This document shows, piece by piece, positions 16,819 to 25,394 of a DNA stretch of 64,000 nucleotides. The notes beneath the pieces are model-generated. The model was not told the DNA's origin. It searched no databases and saw nothing but the letters and a program-made list of their open reading frames with translations. How positions within the stretch are numbered: the stretch's first letter is position 1; every line of letters begins with the position of its first letter. Both the position numbers and the translations under genes were made by a program. Source of the DNA: Flavobacterium urocaniciphilum (GTDB taxonomy: Bacteria > Bacteroidota > Bacteroidia > Flavobacteriales > Flavobacteriaceae); NCBI RefSeq assembly GCF_900110615.1, contig NZ_FOEI01000004.1, positions 211,621-275,620 of the forward strand. The letters are read 5' to 3'.

Positions 16819-16832
16819 TAAAAATTTATTTC

Positions 16833-17708
16833 ATGTTAAGCATTAATCCAAAAGAAATTGCACCAGCAAAATTACAAGGCTATTTACAAAGTGCAGTTGC
16901 ACCAAGACCAATCGCATTTGCAAGTACAATCGACGAAAATGGAAATCCGAATTTATCGCCATTTAGTTTTTTCAATGTTTTTAGTAGTAACCCACCTATT
17001 TTAATTTTTTCTCCAGCGAGAAGAGTTCGAGACAATACTATTAAACACACCTTAATTAATGCGGATAGCACAAGAGAAGTAGTAATTAATATTGTAAATT
17101 ACGACATCGTTCAGCAAGCTAGTTTATCAAGTACAGAATATCCAGATGGGGTTAATGAGTTTGAAAAAGCTGGATTTACGATGTTATCTTCTGATATTGT
17201 AAAACCATTTAGAGTTGCTGAAAGTCCGGTTCAATTTGAATGCAAAATTAACGACATAATTGCTTTAGGTGATCAAGGTGGCGCAGGAAATTTAGTAATT
17301 TGCGAAGTAGTTAAAATTCATATCAGTGAAAGCATTTTAGACGAAAACCAAATGATTGACCAACATAAAATCGATTTAGTTTCTCGTTTAGGTGGCAACT
17401 GGTATAGTCGTGCTAATGCAGGATTATTTGAAGTAGAAAAACCATTAACTACTTTAGGAATTGGAGTAGATAACATTCCGACTTTTATCAAAGAAAGTGG
17501 TTATTTTAATGGTAACGATTTAGGTAAATTAGGAAACATAGAAAATATTCCAACTGAAGAAGAAATTACTATATTTGTAAACGAAAATTTTGAAGTGAAA
17601 GCTGTTTTAAGTTCAGACGATTTAGACACAAAATTCTCAAAAGCAAAAGAATATTTAGATAATAATCAGGTAATTAATGCTTGGAAATTATTATTAGCAG
17701 AAAAATAA
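16833..17708 (+). CDS. Flavin reductase-like domain protein
   Basis: 291 residues. The first 200 form the split-barrel FMN-binding fold: SAVAPRPIAFASTIDENGNPNLSPFSFFNVFSSNPPILIFSP is the classic flavin-contact run, followed by DNTIKHTLINADSTREVVINIV. The C-terminal 90 residues are an extension seen in Bacteroidota homologues and have no motif I recognise. Probably an FMN-dependent oxidoreductase in the cytoplasm; substrate unknown. The DUF3127 gene follows after 13 bases, so the two are likely cotranscribed. Confidence 0.87.
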   Translation: MLSINPKEIAPAKLQGYLQSAVAPRPIAFASTIDENGNPNLSPFSFFNVFSSNPPILIFSPARRVRDNTIKHTLINADSTREVVINIVNYDIVQQASLSSTEYPDGVNEFEKAGFTMLSSDIVKPFRVAESPVQFECKINDIIALGDQGGAGNLVICEVVKIHISESILDENQMIDQHKIDLVSRLGGNWYSRANAGLFEVEKPLTTLGIGVDNIPTFIKESGYFNGNDLGKLGNIENIPTEEEITIFVNENFEVKAVLSSDDLDTKFSKAKEYLDNNQVINAWKLLLAEK

Positions 17709-17721
17709 ATTATTTTAGATT

Positions 17722-18102
17722 ATGGAAGTTATTGGAAAAATCAAAGTCATTAACCCTACACAAGAAGTTAGTGCATCATTCAAAAAAAGAGAATTAGTAG
17801 TTACTACTGAAGAGCAGTATCCTCAACATATTTCTATTGAATTTCAACAAGCAAAAGTTGACGATTTAAATTCATTTCAAGTTGGAGAACAAGTAAAAGT
17901 TTCTATCAATTTAAGAGGTAGAGAATGGACATCTCCACAAGGTGAAGTAAAACATTTCAACACTATTACAGGTTGGAGAATTGAAAGATTAGTTGCTGCA
18001 GCTCCAGCTAGCGCACCTGAAATGCCTCCAATGCCTGCTGCAGACGCCTTTGCTCCTGCAACAAACTTTAACGAAGAAGAACACGACGATTTACCATTTT
18101 AA
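17722..18102 (+). CDS. DUF3127 domain protein (possible ssDNA-binding OB fold)
   Basis: 126 residues. The domain (about 1-90) begins MEVIGKIKVINPTQEVSASFKKRELVVTTEE-like and contains GEQVKVSINLRGREW and HFNTITGWRIERL, a short beta-barrel pattern. The tail (about 92-126) is Ala/Pro/Met-rich and ends in acidic EEEHDDLPF, strikingly like the protein-interaction tip of SSB proteins (DDxPF). I infer a single-stranded nucleic-acid binding role from the layout and acidic tip; the family itself has no assigned function that I can state. Confidence 0.82.
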   Translation: MEVIGKIKVINPTQEVSASFKKRELVVTTEEQYPQHISIEFQQAKVDDLNSFQVGEQVKVSINLRGREWTSPQGEVKHFNTITGWRIERLVAAAPASAPEMPPMPAADAFAPATNFNEEEHDDLPF

Positions 18103-18125
18103 AAGTTAGAAGTCAGAATATAGAA

Positions 18126-18162
18126 GTCAGAAGTTAAGCATTTACTTAATTTCTGGCTTTTT
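18126..18162 (+). terminator. Terminator after the DUF3127 gene
   Basis: A 13-base stem with two G-U pairs (18126-18138 with 18145-18157), six-base loop, then TTTTT. Confidence 0.7.
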
Positions 18163-18201
18163 AATTTAACTGAATTCTAAATTCTAATTTCTGAATTCCA
18201 A

Positions 18202-18837
18202 ATGCATTTCCTTACCAAAGATTTATACTTTCCTCCTATTGAAGAAACTTCTTCTGAAGGCATTATTGCTGTTGGTGGCGATTTGTCTCCTGAGCGACTT
18301 CTATTAGCCTACAGTAACGGTATTTTTCCTTGGTATAATGAAGATGAGCCCATTTTATGGTGGTGCCCGGAAGAAAGAATGGTCTTGTTTTTTGACGATT
18401 TACGCATCACGAAAAGCATGCGAAACATCATTAATCGTCAAGAATTTAAAGTAACTTTCAATACTGCGTTTGAAGAAGTAATTACCAATTGTCAACAAGC
18501 AGTTAGAAAAGAACAAGATGGCACTTGGATTACTAAAGACATTGTAAAAGCCTACGTAAAATTACATGAATTGGGTTATGCAAAAAGTGTAGAAGTTTGG
18601 AAAAACGATGAATTGGTTGGCGGCTTATACGGTATCGATTTAGGTGATGTTTTTTGTGGAGAAAGTATGTTTTCCAAAGTTTCTAATGCCAGTAAAGTTG
18701 CTTTTATTCATTTAGCAAAACAATTAGAAATGGCTAACTACAAAATATTAGATTGTCAAGTTTATAACGATCATTTAGCCAGTTTAGGTTGTGTAGAAAT
18801 TGATCGCGACGATTTTTTAATGATTTTGAAGAGTTAG
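18202..18837 (+). CDS. aat: Leucyl/phenylalanyl-tRNA--protein transferase
   Basis: 211 residues. Adds Leu or Phe from charged tRNA to proteins with N-terminal Lys or Arg, marking them for ClpAP-type degradation in the N-end rule pathway. Key signatures: GIIAVGGDLSPERLLLAYSNGIFPWY, WWCPEERMVLF, and the catalytic domain GGLYGIDLGDVFCGESMFSK with the cap CQVYNDHLASLGC. The length is a little short of the E. coli enzyme, but all blocks are there. Has a terminator before it, so probably its own transcript. Confidence 0.96.
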   Translation: MHFLTKDLYFPPIEETSSEGIIAVGGDLSPERLLLAYSNGIFPWYNEDEPILWWCPEERMVLFFDDLRITKSMRNIINRQEFKVTFNTAFEEVITNCQQAVRKEQDGTWITKDIVKAYVKLHELGYAKSVEVWKNDELVGGLYGIDLGDVFCGESMFSKVSNASKVAFIHLAKQLEMANYKILDCQVYNDHLASLGCVEIDRDDFLMILKS

Positions 18838-18906
18838 TTGTAACGCATAGATTCACATAGAAACACAGCGATTTGCTAAGTTTAGCATAAAAATCTAACT
18901 GAATAG

Positions 18907-19122
18907 TTAATTTTCTTCTATTCTATCTTGATATTTCACATACAATTCTTCTACTTTTTTTCGCGCCCATTCAGTTTTGCGCAAAAATGTTAAACTTGAT
19001 TTTATAGAAGGATTACTTTTAAAACAATTAATCGGAATCAATTCTGCTAAGGTATCAAACCCAAAATAGCCGACTAATTTTTCAAGTATGTATTGTAATG
19101 TTTTTCCGTGAAGTGGATCCAT
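18907..19122 (-). CDS. VF530 family (DUF2132) small DNA-binding-like protein
   Basis: 71 residues, the usual family length. MDPLHGKTLQYILEKLVGYFGFDTLAELIPI and FKSNPSIKSSLTFLRKTEWARKKVEELY are family signatures. The fold is a small helical domain resembling DNA-binding domains, but no target is known. Last gene on the minus strand before the convergent aat gene; an AT-rich repeat separates it from tag. Confidence 0.88.
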   Translation of the reverse strand: MDPLHGKTLQYILEKLVGYFGFDTLAELIPINCFKSNPSIKSSLTFLRKTEWARKKVEELYVKYQDRIEEN

Positions 19123-19124
19123 TT

Positions 19125-19186
19125 GATTTGGGATTTACGAGTTACGATTTGGGATTTGGGATTTACGAATTAAGATTTAAAACTGC
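19125..19186. repeat. Imperfect tandem repeat between tag and the VF530 gene
   Basis: The unit GATTTGGGATTTACGA followed by A/G-TTA occurs at 19125 and again at 19153, each followed by GATTT. Two copies only, about 28 bases apart; noncoding. Confidence 0.5.
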
Positions 19187-19214
19187 GACTTCGACTGAAC
19201 ACTAAAAACTGAAA

Positions 19215-19772
19215 CTACTTTCTTGTCCAACAATCCTCTACATGGTCGTTTATCATTCCGGTAGCTTGCATGTGTGCATACACAACAGTTGAACCAACAA
19301 ATTTAAAACCTCTCTTTTTCAAATCTTTGCTTAATTTATCAGAAATTTCCGTGGTTGCTTGTACGTCTTTTAATGATTTTGGATGATTATCAATCGGTTT
19401 TCCTCCTACAAAATCCCAAATATATTTAGAAAATGTTCCGAATTCTTCTTGAACTTTAATAAAAGCTTGCGCATTTGAAACAGCCGCTTTAATTTTTAAT
19501 TTGTTTCTAATTATTCCTGCATCTTCACATAAAATTTGAAGTTTTGTATCCGAATAGTTGGCCACTTTCTTCACATCAAATTTATCAAATGCTTTTCGGA
19601 AATTTTCTCTTTTCGCTAAAACAGTATACCAGCTTAAACCCGCTTGAAAGGTTTCTAAAATTAAAAACTCAAAAATTGTTGCATCATCATAAACGGGTTT
19701 TCCCCATTCATTATCATGATAATTACGATACAAATCATCTTTTTCGCACCAAGCACAACGTTGCTTATTCAT
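19215..19772 (-). CDS. tag: DNA-3-methyladenine glycosylase I
   Basis: 185 residues. Removes 3-methyladenine from alkylated DNA in base-excision repair. The zinc site is complete: Cys6, His19, His177 and Cys181 (CAW...NYHDNEWG and NDHVEDCW). The catalytic/recognition Glu40 is in LETFQAGLSW. Also present is KKRGFKFVGSTVVYAHMQATGM. Its start overlaps the yhhQ stop by 8 bases, so the two genes are probably coupled. Confidence 0.96.
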   Translation of the reverse strand: MNKQRCAWCEKDDLYRNYHDNEWGKPVYDDATIFEFLILETFQAGLSWYTVLAKRENFRKAFDKFDVKKVANYSDTKLQILCEDAGIIRNKLKIKAAVSNAQAFIKVQEEFGTFSKYIWDFVGGKPIDNHPKSLKDVQATTEISDKLSKDLKKRGFKFVGSTVVYAHMQATGMINDHVEDCWTRK

Positions 19773-20433
19773 TGTCTAAAGGTTTTTCGTTATTGTGTAT
19801 ATACTTCCCAATGATATAATGTCCTAAATAAATTAAAGGTGTTAACGCAATGGCAATTAACAATTTTACGGTATAACCTGTTAATCCAGAACTAATATAT
19901 TGTTCTGTATTCATTTTACCCGTCATCCAAAAAGCAATTCCTAGTACGATAAAACTGTCGAAAAATTGCGAAATAACTGTAGAGCCCGTACTTCGCAACC
20001 AAATCATTTTATTTCCCGTTTTATTTTTGAAGAAATTAAAAAAAGTAACATCAATTAATTGTGAAACTAAAAACGCAGTAATACTTCCTACAATAATCCA
20101 CATACTTTGACCGAATACGGCATTGAATTGTGTATCGGTAATGAAATTTTTTCCTGTTGCGGCCGGAATAGACATTCCGATATAAAGAAGAAAAAAGGCA
20201 TAAGCAATTAATCCAGCGGTTATAAAACTCAACCGTTGCACGCCTTTTTTTCCAAAATATTCATTTATTAAATCGGTTACGATAAAAACTACAGGCCAAG
20301 GTAAAATTCCAACACTCATTAAAGTATCGCCTACATAAATAAGTTTACCACCAATGAGTTCAGCAACAACTGCATTGGTGATAAATATTCCAGCTAGGAT
20401 GACATATACAATTTCCTTTTTTGTTTTTAACAT
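19765..20433 (-). CDS. yhhQ: Queuosine precursor transporter (VUT/DUF165 family)
   Basis: 222 residues with about six membrane helices. Family marks are ITNAVVAELIGGKLIYVG near the N-terminus, PWPVVFIVTDLINEYFGKKGVQRLSF, and SQLIDVTFFNFFKNKTG followed by RSTGSTVISQFFDSFIVLGIAF. These proteins import preQ0/preQ1 bases for queuosine synthesis in tRNA. No que genes are beside it. It lies three bases after the TraB/GumN gene and overlaps tag, so all three probably share a transcript. Confidence 0.93.
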   Translation of the reverse strand: MLKTKKEIVYVILAGIFITNAVVAELIGGKLIYVGDTLMSVGILPWPVVFIVTDLINEYFGKKGVQRLSFITAGLIAYAFFLLYIGMSIPAATGKNFITDTQFNAVFGQSMWIIVGSITAFLVSQLIDVTFFNFFKNKTGNKMIWLRSTGSTVISQFFDSFIVLGIAFWMTGKMNTEQYISSGLTGYTVKLLIAIALTPLIYLGHYIIGKYIHNNEKPLDNE

Positions 20434-20436
20434 AGA

Positions 20437-23400
20437 TTACTCTTCGTAATATTCATCGTCGTAATAATCTTCCGAATTGACTTTTGAGAACGTCACTCGT
20501 AAATGGTTATCATTCAACGATTCATCAATCATATTTTTAATTTTATGATCAATTTCTTTGTCTTCTAAAATTCTTTCTCTTCCTAATTTTTTGAATGCTT
20601 TTAAATTCAATTTATCATTTTCATCATAAACAAAAGCAATAGCAGATAACGTTTCCGAATTTTTACCATACGAATCTTCTTCAATGTTAATATTCTTATA
20701 GAAATAGTATGCTATTTTTTTATCCTTAAATGTTTCTACATGTTCTTTTACAATTACAATTGAATCATTTTCTGCTTTATAATCTTCATAAAAACGAATG
20801 GCTGCCAATACAATTGAATCTTTCGAAAATTTATTCAATTCGTCGTTTTGTTTGTTATGATACAACATTTGAAACGCAGTATATTTCGTTTTATCATTGC
20901 TTACTAATTTTTCAATACTTTTTTTGTCTAACTTTTTATTTCGAGCCAATTCTCTATTCGCAATAGCTACATTCAATTCGTCTAAATTTAATTTTTCAGC
21001 TTTGATGTATAATTGCTCAATATCTTTTTCCTTTTTAAATGGATATAAAATTGACAAATAACTGTTTAATTCTTCAACAGGTGCTTCTTCATCATTATAT
21101 CCGTATTCATCTTCTTCTTCAGCATCTTTATTTGTTTTCCAGCTTAATAATCGTTTGTACTCTAATTTTGCATTGGTTAGCAACATTTTTTTGTACGATT
21201 TTAATTTTTTAGGCTGAACTTTTCCTGAATTTAATAAGATTTGTGTAAACTTTACAATTGGTTCATGATATTCTTTGATACTGTAATACTCTAAAATATT
21301 TGGATACAGCACTTGAGAATGCTCTACATCTTCAGTAAACATGTGGAATAAATTGTTTATCACATATTTTTCAGAAATAGGTAAATCATACTCTAATAAT
21401 TCACCAATTTTTTTATACGCTTCTTTATTTTTTTGATACGCTAATGCTTTTAAAATAGAAAACTGTACTAAAGTAGAAACGTCTTGTTTTTTATACGATT
21501 GTTCTAAAAACGCAATTGTTGCAGGCGATTTTATCGTACCAATTTTCTCATATAAATTGCTTAAAAATTCCATTTCATCATTACGGAAATCGAAATTCTC
21601 AATCAAATCTTTTAAATTATTAAAATCAGCATCTTCAACCGTTAATTGATCGAAAGATTTAATCGCTGAATATCTAATACTATCGTGTTCGCTATTTAAA
21701 TCTTCCTCAAAATATTTGAATTTATTTTCAAATAAACTTTTTGAAGTTACATTATCATCTACTTTAAATGAAGTGAAAACTTTTTCAATAAACTCGTTAT
21801 CGTTTTTATAATTTTTATCCACTAAAGTATTAATAGAATAATATTCTCCTTTTTTCAGTACGATTTTATATTTTATGGCTTGAGTCGATTTTGGCTTAGT
21901 TGCCATAACTTCATACACATAATAATCGTTTGCTACATCTTTAATGAATTTTTCATTCGTTAATTCTAATTTTTGATTAGAAATTAATGATAACGACTTA
22001 TCCCAAGTTGAAGATTTATAATCTAACGGATTAAATTTTTCTTCTTTTTTACTTTCATTTTCTACTAAAGTAACATCTGAACTAGCATCATAAGCAACTG
22101 CTGCAGCAGTATCAACAGCCACTGTAGCATAATCATAATCGTTATAATCATTATAACGTTGTCTCGATTCAAAATCTTCGCTAATGTTTTTCTTAACTTT
22201 ATTGAATAACGAATCTACACTTTTATAACTTTCATAGCGATGTGGCTCTGAATACGTAATTTCAACCATATTTTTATTTGGCGAAAAGAACTCATAGTTT
22301 TTATATTTCGACTCAAAATGATTGGTTTTACTGTCATCTTTATATCGATCTTTTCTTTCAAATTTGAAATCTAAATATTCGTTTTGTTGTTTTGGAATTT
22401 CTACAGAAAAATGACTTGCTGTATCTTTAAATACTTTGTAAACAATTTCTTCTTTTGGCTTAGTAATTTCAAACGAATTGAAATATTCATCTACTTTATT
22501 TTTAGAAGCGTTTATGGTTCCTAAAAGGTAATATTTGTTTCCTTTTAATACTGATTTTAAATAAATATTTTTCTCTTTTAATTTAGATTGAGAAATGAAT
22601 TCAAATTTTTTCGAATCGAAATGTGTGTTCGTAGAATCTAATTCGTGTTCGTTATAGAATTCATAATGCATTCTTTTCAATTCAAATTCCGAATCTTCCA
22701 AGTTTGAAATATCCATTAACGTACTTTCAATTAAGAAATAATGTGCATTTTCTTTTTCATCAAAAGCATAAATTTCTGTATCTTCTAACTTCTTATTATC
22801 GTTTTTATTTCCAACAAAAGCATAATAAGCAGGCACTTTTACTTTAAAACCTTTTTTATTTGGAACAACATCAACAAAATCTTGTTTATATGATTTTATT
22901 TTAATGTTATTGTAAACCTCATCACCAAATTTGTTTACATATTCTCCTTCTCCACTCATAATTACAGCAATAATTTCAAGTGGTGTTATGTAATATCTGT
23001 ATCTTTCGTTTTTACCCGTTTTCGTTTTACTTTTGATATCGTACACAAAATAATTCTTTTCTTGGTATGATTTCTTTTCTAAAATATCACCAGGAATATT
23101 TTCGAAGAACAAACTATCTAAAGTTTTATGATTGAATTTTTCATCTTTTTTACTGATGAAATCTTTTAACAACAATCTTTTTACATTGATGTATCCACCA
23201 TTTCCTAAATCTGGAGATTCTAAATTTTCACCATTTTTTAACACTAATGGAAATAAAGGCAATGAAACCATTTCATCTGAAGTCGTGTTGATTTCAAAAG
23301 TTGGTTTTACAAAGTAATCTTCAATTTGTTTTTTAAGTTTTTTTCCTTTTTCTGTATATTCCGAAAGAATTGGAGTTACCGTATACCCTTTGCGTCTTAA

Positions 23401-24204
23401 GATCTCAATCATTCCTTTGTTACCTGGCAAGTGAGCAGCACCAACAGCTGCAAACAAACTACCCGTTTTCATGATTGAATCCATGCTTTTAGCCATAATT
23501 TCGTTACGATCAAATAACATGGCTTTATTGTAGATTTTCGGAGAAGAAAGCATGTTTAAGGTATCAATTAAATCTAAATCTTTCTCACGATATGCGTCTC
23601 TTAAAACCTCAGCATACGAACGTTTCTTTAATAATTTTAAAAGTGTTTGCTTGTTATCATCTACTTCATCACGATCCATTTCTGCTTGTGCTTTTTCGAT
23701 ATTCCAAGTCGTTTTTTTAACATCTTCTAAACCTAATGTCTTTTTACCGTATTTTTTTCCTGTTCGATAAATGAACATGTCTAAATAGGTTTCTTCTTGA
23801 TATTCTTGACGGTATTCATTCGTTCTCGACAATAAACCAATTAAATTATAATTTGAACCTCTAAAAAGATAATACAAATAATCTTTCTCAATTGGAGAAG
23901 TGTAAAAATTAGAGTAAAACGAACCATAAGATTTAACCGTTCTGTAAAAACCGAATAAATCGTACATTTCGCTCCAAGTATTAGGCTCACTTTCATTTGC
24001 CACAAAATCTGCAGCTAATAATTTTTCAAAAAAAGAATCGGATAAATGATATGAAACTTTGTCACTTACGTGCATCGTTCCATACATATAGGATTTTTTT
24101 GTTAAGCCGTTTCCAGAGATTTCCCAAAACAAACTTTGGTATTTTTTTTCTTGTGCGAAAGTAGAAATTGACAAAAATGCCAATAAAATAAAAATCTTTT
24201 TCAA
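20437..24204 (-). CDS. Very large TraB/GumN family protein with repeat-like C-terminus
   Basis: 1255 residues, several times a normal TraB/GumN protein (about 300). It appears to start at TTG: the frame gives a perfect signal peptide (KKIFILLAFLSISTFAQ) and no ATG lies in frame upstream before it. Residues about 22-300 are the TraB/GumN domain (WEISGNGLTKKSYMYGTMHV, and SLFAAVGAAHLPGNKGMIEILRRKG). The middle is Lys/Asp/Glu-rich with no family I know and a Tyr/Asp-rich patch near 690-700. From about 850 the spacing of helices (EDLNSEHDSIRYSAIKSFDQL, KSPATIAFLEQSYKKQD, VQFSILKALAYQKNKEAYK) suggests HEAT-like repeats. The end is acidic (YYDDEYYEE). Exported; function unknown. Confidence 0.75.
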   Translation of the reverse strand: MKKIFILLAFLSISTFAQEKKYQSLFWEISGNGLTKKSYMYGTMHVSDKVSYHLSDSFFEKLLAADFVANESEPNTWSEMYDLFGFYRTVKSYGSFYSNFYTSPIEKDYLYYLFRGSNYNLIGLLSRTNEYRQEYQEETYLDMFIYRTGKKYGKKTLGLEDVKKTTWNIEKAQAEMDRDEVDDNKQTLLKLLKKRSYAEVLRDAYREKDLDLIDTLNMLSSPKIYNKAMLFDRNEIMAKSMDSIMKTGSLFAAVGAAHLPGNKGMIEILRRKGYTVTPILSEYTEKGKKLKKQIEDYFVKPTFEINTTSDEMVSLPLFPLVLKNGENLESPDLGNGGYINVKRLLLKDFISKKDEKFNHKTLDSLFFENIPGDILEKKSYQEKNYFVYDIKSKTKTGKNERYRYYITPLEIIAVIMSGEGEYVNKFGDEVYNNIKIKSYKQDFVDVVPNKKGFKVKVPAYYAFVGNKNDNKKLEDTEIYAFDEKENAHYFLIESTLMDISNLEDSEFELKRMHYEFYNEHELDSTNTHFDSKKFEFISQSKLKEKNIYLKSVLKGNKYYLLGTINASKNKVDEYFNSFEITKPKEEIVYKVFKDTASHFSVEIPKQQNEYLDFKFERKDRYKDDSKTNHFESKYKNYEFFSPNKNMVEITYSEPHRYESYKSVDSLFNKVKKNISEDFESRQRYNDYNDYDYATVAVDTAAAVAYDASSDVTLVENESKKEEKFNPLDYKSSTWDKSLSLISNQKLELTNEKFIKDVANDYYVYEVMATKPKSTQAIKYKIVLKKGEYYSINTLVDKNYKNDNEFIEKVFTSFKVDDNVTSKSLFENKFKYFEEDLNSEHDSIRYSAIKSFDQLTVEDADFNNLKDLIENFDFRNDEMEFLSNLYEKIGTIKSPATIAFLEQSYKKQDVSTLVQFSILKALAYQKNKEAYKKIGELLEYDLPISEKYVINNLFHMFTEDVEHSQVLYPNILEYYSIKEYHEPIVKFTQILLNSGKVQPKKLKSYKKMLLTNAKLEYKRLLSWKTNKDAEEEDEYGYNDEEAPVEELNSYLSILYPFKKEKDIEQLYIKAEKLNLDELNVAIANRELARNKKLDKKSIEKLVSNDKTKYTAFQMLYHNKQNDELNKFSKDSIVLAAIRFYEDYKAENDSIVIVKEHVETFKDKKIAYYFYKNINIEEDSYGKNSETLSAIAFVYDENDKLNLKAFKKLGRERILEDKEIDHKIKNMIDESLNDNHLRVTFSKVNSEDYYDDEYYEE

Positions 24205-24284
24205 AGTAATTTACATTAGGTTAAATTTCACCAAATATAACGAATTGAAAAAGATTTTATTGTTAATTTTTTAGAAAAATGTAG

Positions 24285-24836
24285 TTATTTCCAACGAATA
24301 GTTTCAATCATTTTTTTCATATCATTCTTAATATAATCGGCCGCCGGAAGTATAGAATCGAAATTAGGTTTTGAGTAAAAATACATACTTGCTGTTACAA
24401 AATTTCGTGTACTATCCGTTACATAAAATTGCGCATTAGTTGCTGCATTTCCACCAACTTGATAAAACATACCATACACCTTGTCATTAGCATTAATATA
24501 GGGTTGTTCCGCAATATCATTCGCCTTGATTACATGTTCATACGTTAGTTTTTGCGCATCAACCAATAATTTTTCTAAATTATTTTGAACTGGTTTATAC
24601 GTTAAATAAACCGTAGCTTTCATTTTTGGATAATGAATTTCTAATCCGCAGTTTGAAGTTGCTTTAACCGTTGTTAATTCATTTTTCTCGAAATCGAAAC
24701 CACAAGAATTGGAAAACTTCTGATATTTAGCAGGCGGATATTCTAAACTTAATTGACCTTTTGGTTTTGGCATTTTTTCATCACCACAAGAAAGCAAAGC
24801 TATACTTAATAGAGTAAAAAACAGGTTCTTTTTCAT
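24285..24836 (-). CDS. gldD: Gliding motility lipoprotein GldD
   Basis: 183 residues. Lipoprotein signal MKKNLFFTLLSIALLSC with Cys17. The conserved body begins GDEKMPKPKGQLSLEYPPAKY and has FSNSCGFDFEK and the ending KKMIETIRWK, typical of GldD. Known from Flavobacterium johnsoniae to be required for gliding and for type IX secretion; the exact function is unknown. The usual neighbours mutY and ssb are present upstream, but gldE is not between ssb and gldD here (only 109 noncoding bases). Confidence 0.93.
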   Translation of the reverse strand: MKKNLFFTLLSIALLSCGDEKMPKPKGQLSLEYPPAKYQKFSNSCGFDFEKNELTTVKATSNCGLEIHYPKMKATVYLTYKPVQNNLEKLLVDAQKLTYEHVIKANDIAEQPYINANDKVYGMFYQVGGNAATNAQFYVTDSTRNFVTASMYFYSKPNFDSILPAADYIKNDMKKMIETIRWK

Positions 24837-24945
24837 ATCAATTGTATTTTATTAAAAAAGAACATAGTTAACAGTAAAAGAGTAATTTCTTTTAACCATT
24901 ATCTATATTCTTTTCTTTTTTAAAAATTTCTGTAAAAATATAAAT

Positions 24946-25359
24946 CTATTCTAGTGATTCAAAATCTAAATCTTTTGAACTAGGCGGATTTGTGTTCGGA
25001 GCTTTAGACAAATCAGAATCTTTTTTAGTATTTAAAAAAGTAAATTCTGTTACTTGAATTTCAGTAGTATATTTCGTTGTACCGTCTTCCGCTGTCCATT
25101 GTCTCGATTTAATACGACCTTCTATGTAAATTTTATCTCCTTTTGAAAGGTATTTTTCACATAATTCAGCAGCTTTATTTCGCACTACTATATTATGCCA
25201 TTCTGTAGAAGTTATTTTTTCACCGGTAGATTTATTTATATATACTTCATTTGTTGCCAAAGGAAATCTACCAATACAATTTGCTGCATCAAAATAATGC
25301 ATTTTTACTTCGTCTCCTAAATGTCCAATTAGAATAACTTTATTTAACGTACCGTTCAT
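24946..25359 (-). CDS. ssb: Single-stranded DNA-binding protein
   Basis: 137 residues. OB-fold of about 105 residues: MNGTLNKVILIGHLGDEVKM, STEWHNIVVRNKAAELCEKYLSKGDKIYIEGRI and RQWTAEDGTTKYTTEIQV. A short flexible linker follows, and the tail ends DLDFESLE, acidic but without the classical final DDxPF, so the usual partner-binding tip is weak. It binds and protects ssDNA in replication and repair. Follows mutY by 35 bases. Confidence 0.95.
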   Translation of the reverse strand: MNGTLNKVILIGHLGDEVKMHYFDAANCIGRFPLATNEVYINKSTGEKITSTEWHNIVVRNKAAELCEKYLSKGDKIYIEGRIKSRQWTAEDGTTKYTTEIQVTEFTFLNTKKDSDLSKAPNTNPPSSKDLDFESLE

Positions 25360-25394
25360 GGCTTATACTTTTTATCAAATTTACTAATTTTTAT

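Noticed and set aside
19125..19186. Start of a CRISPR array.
   Set aside because: Only two imperfect units, no regular spacers and no cas genes.
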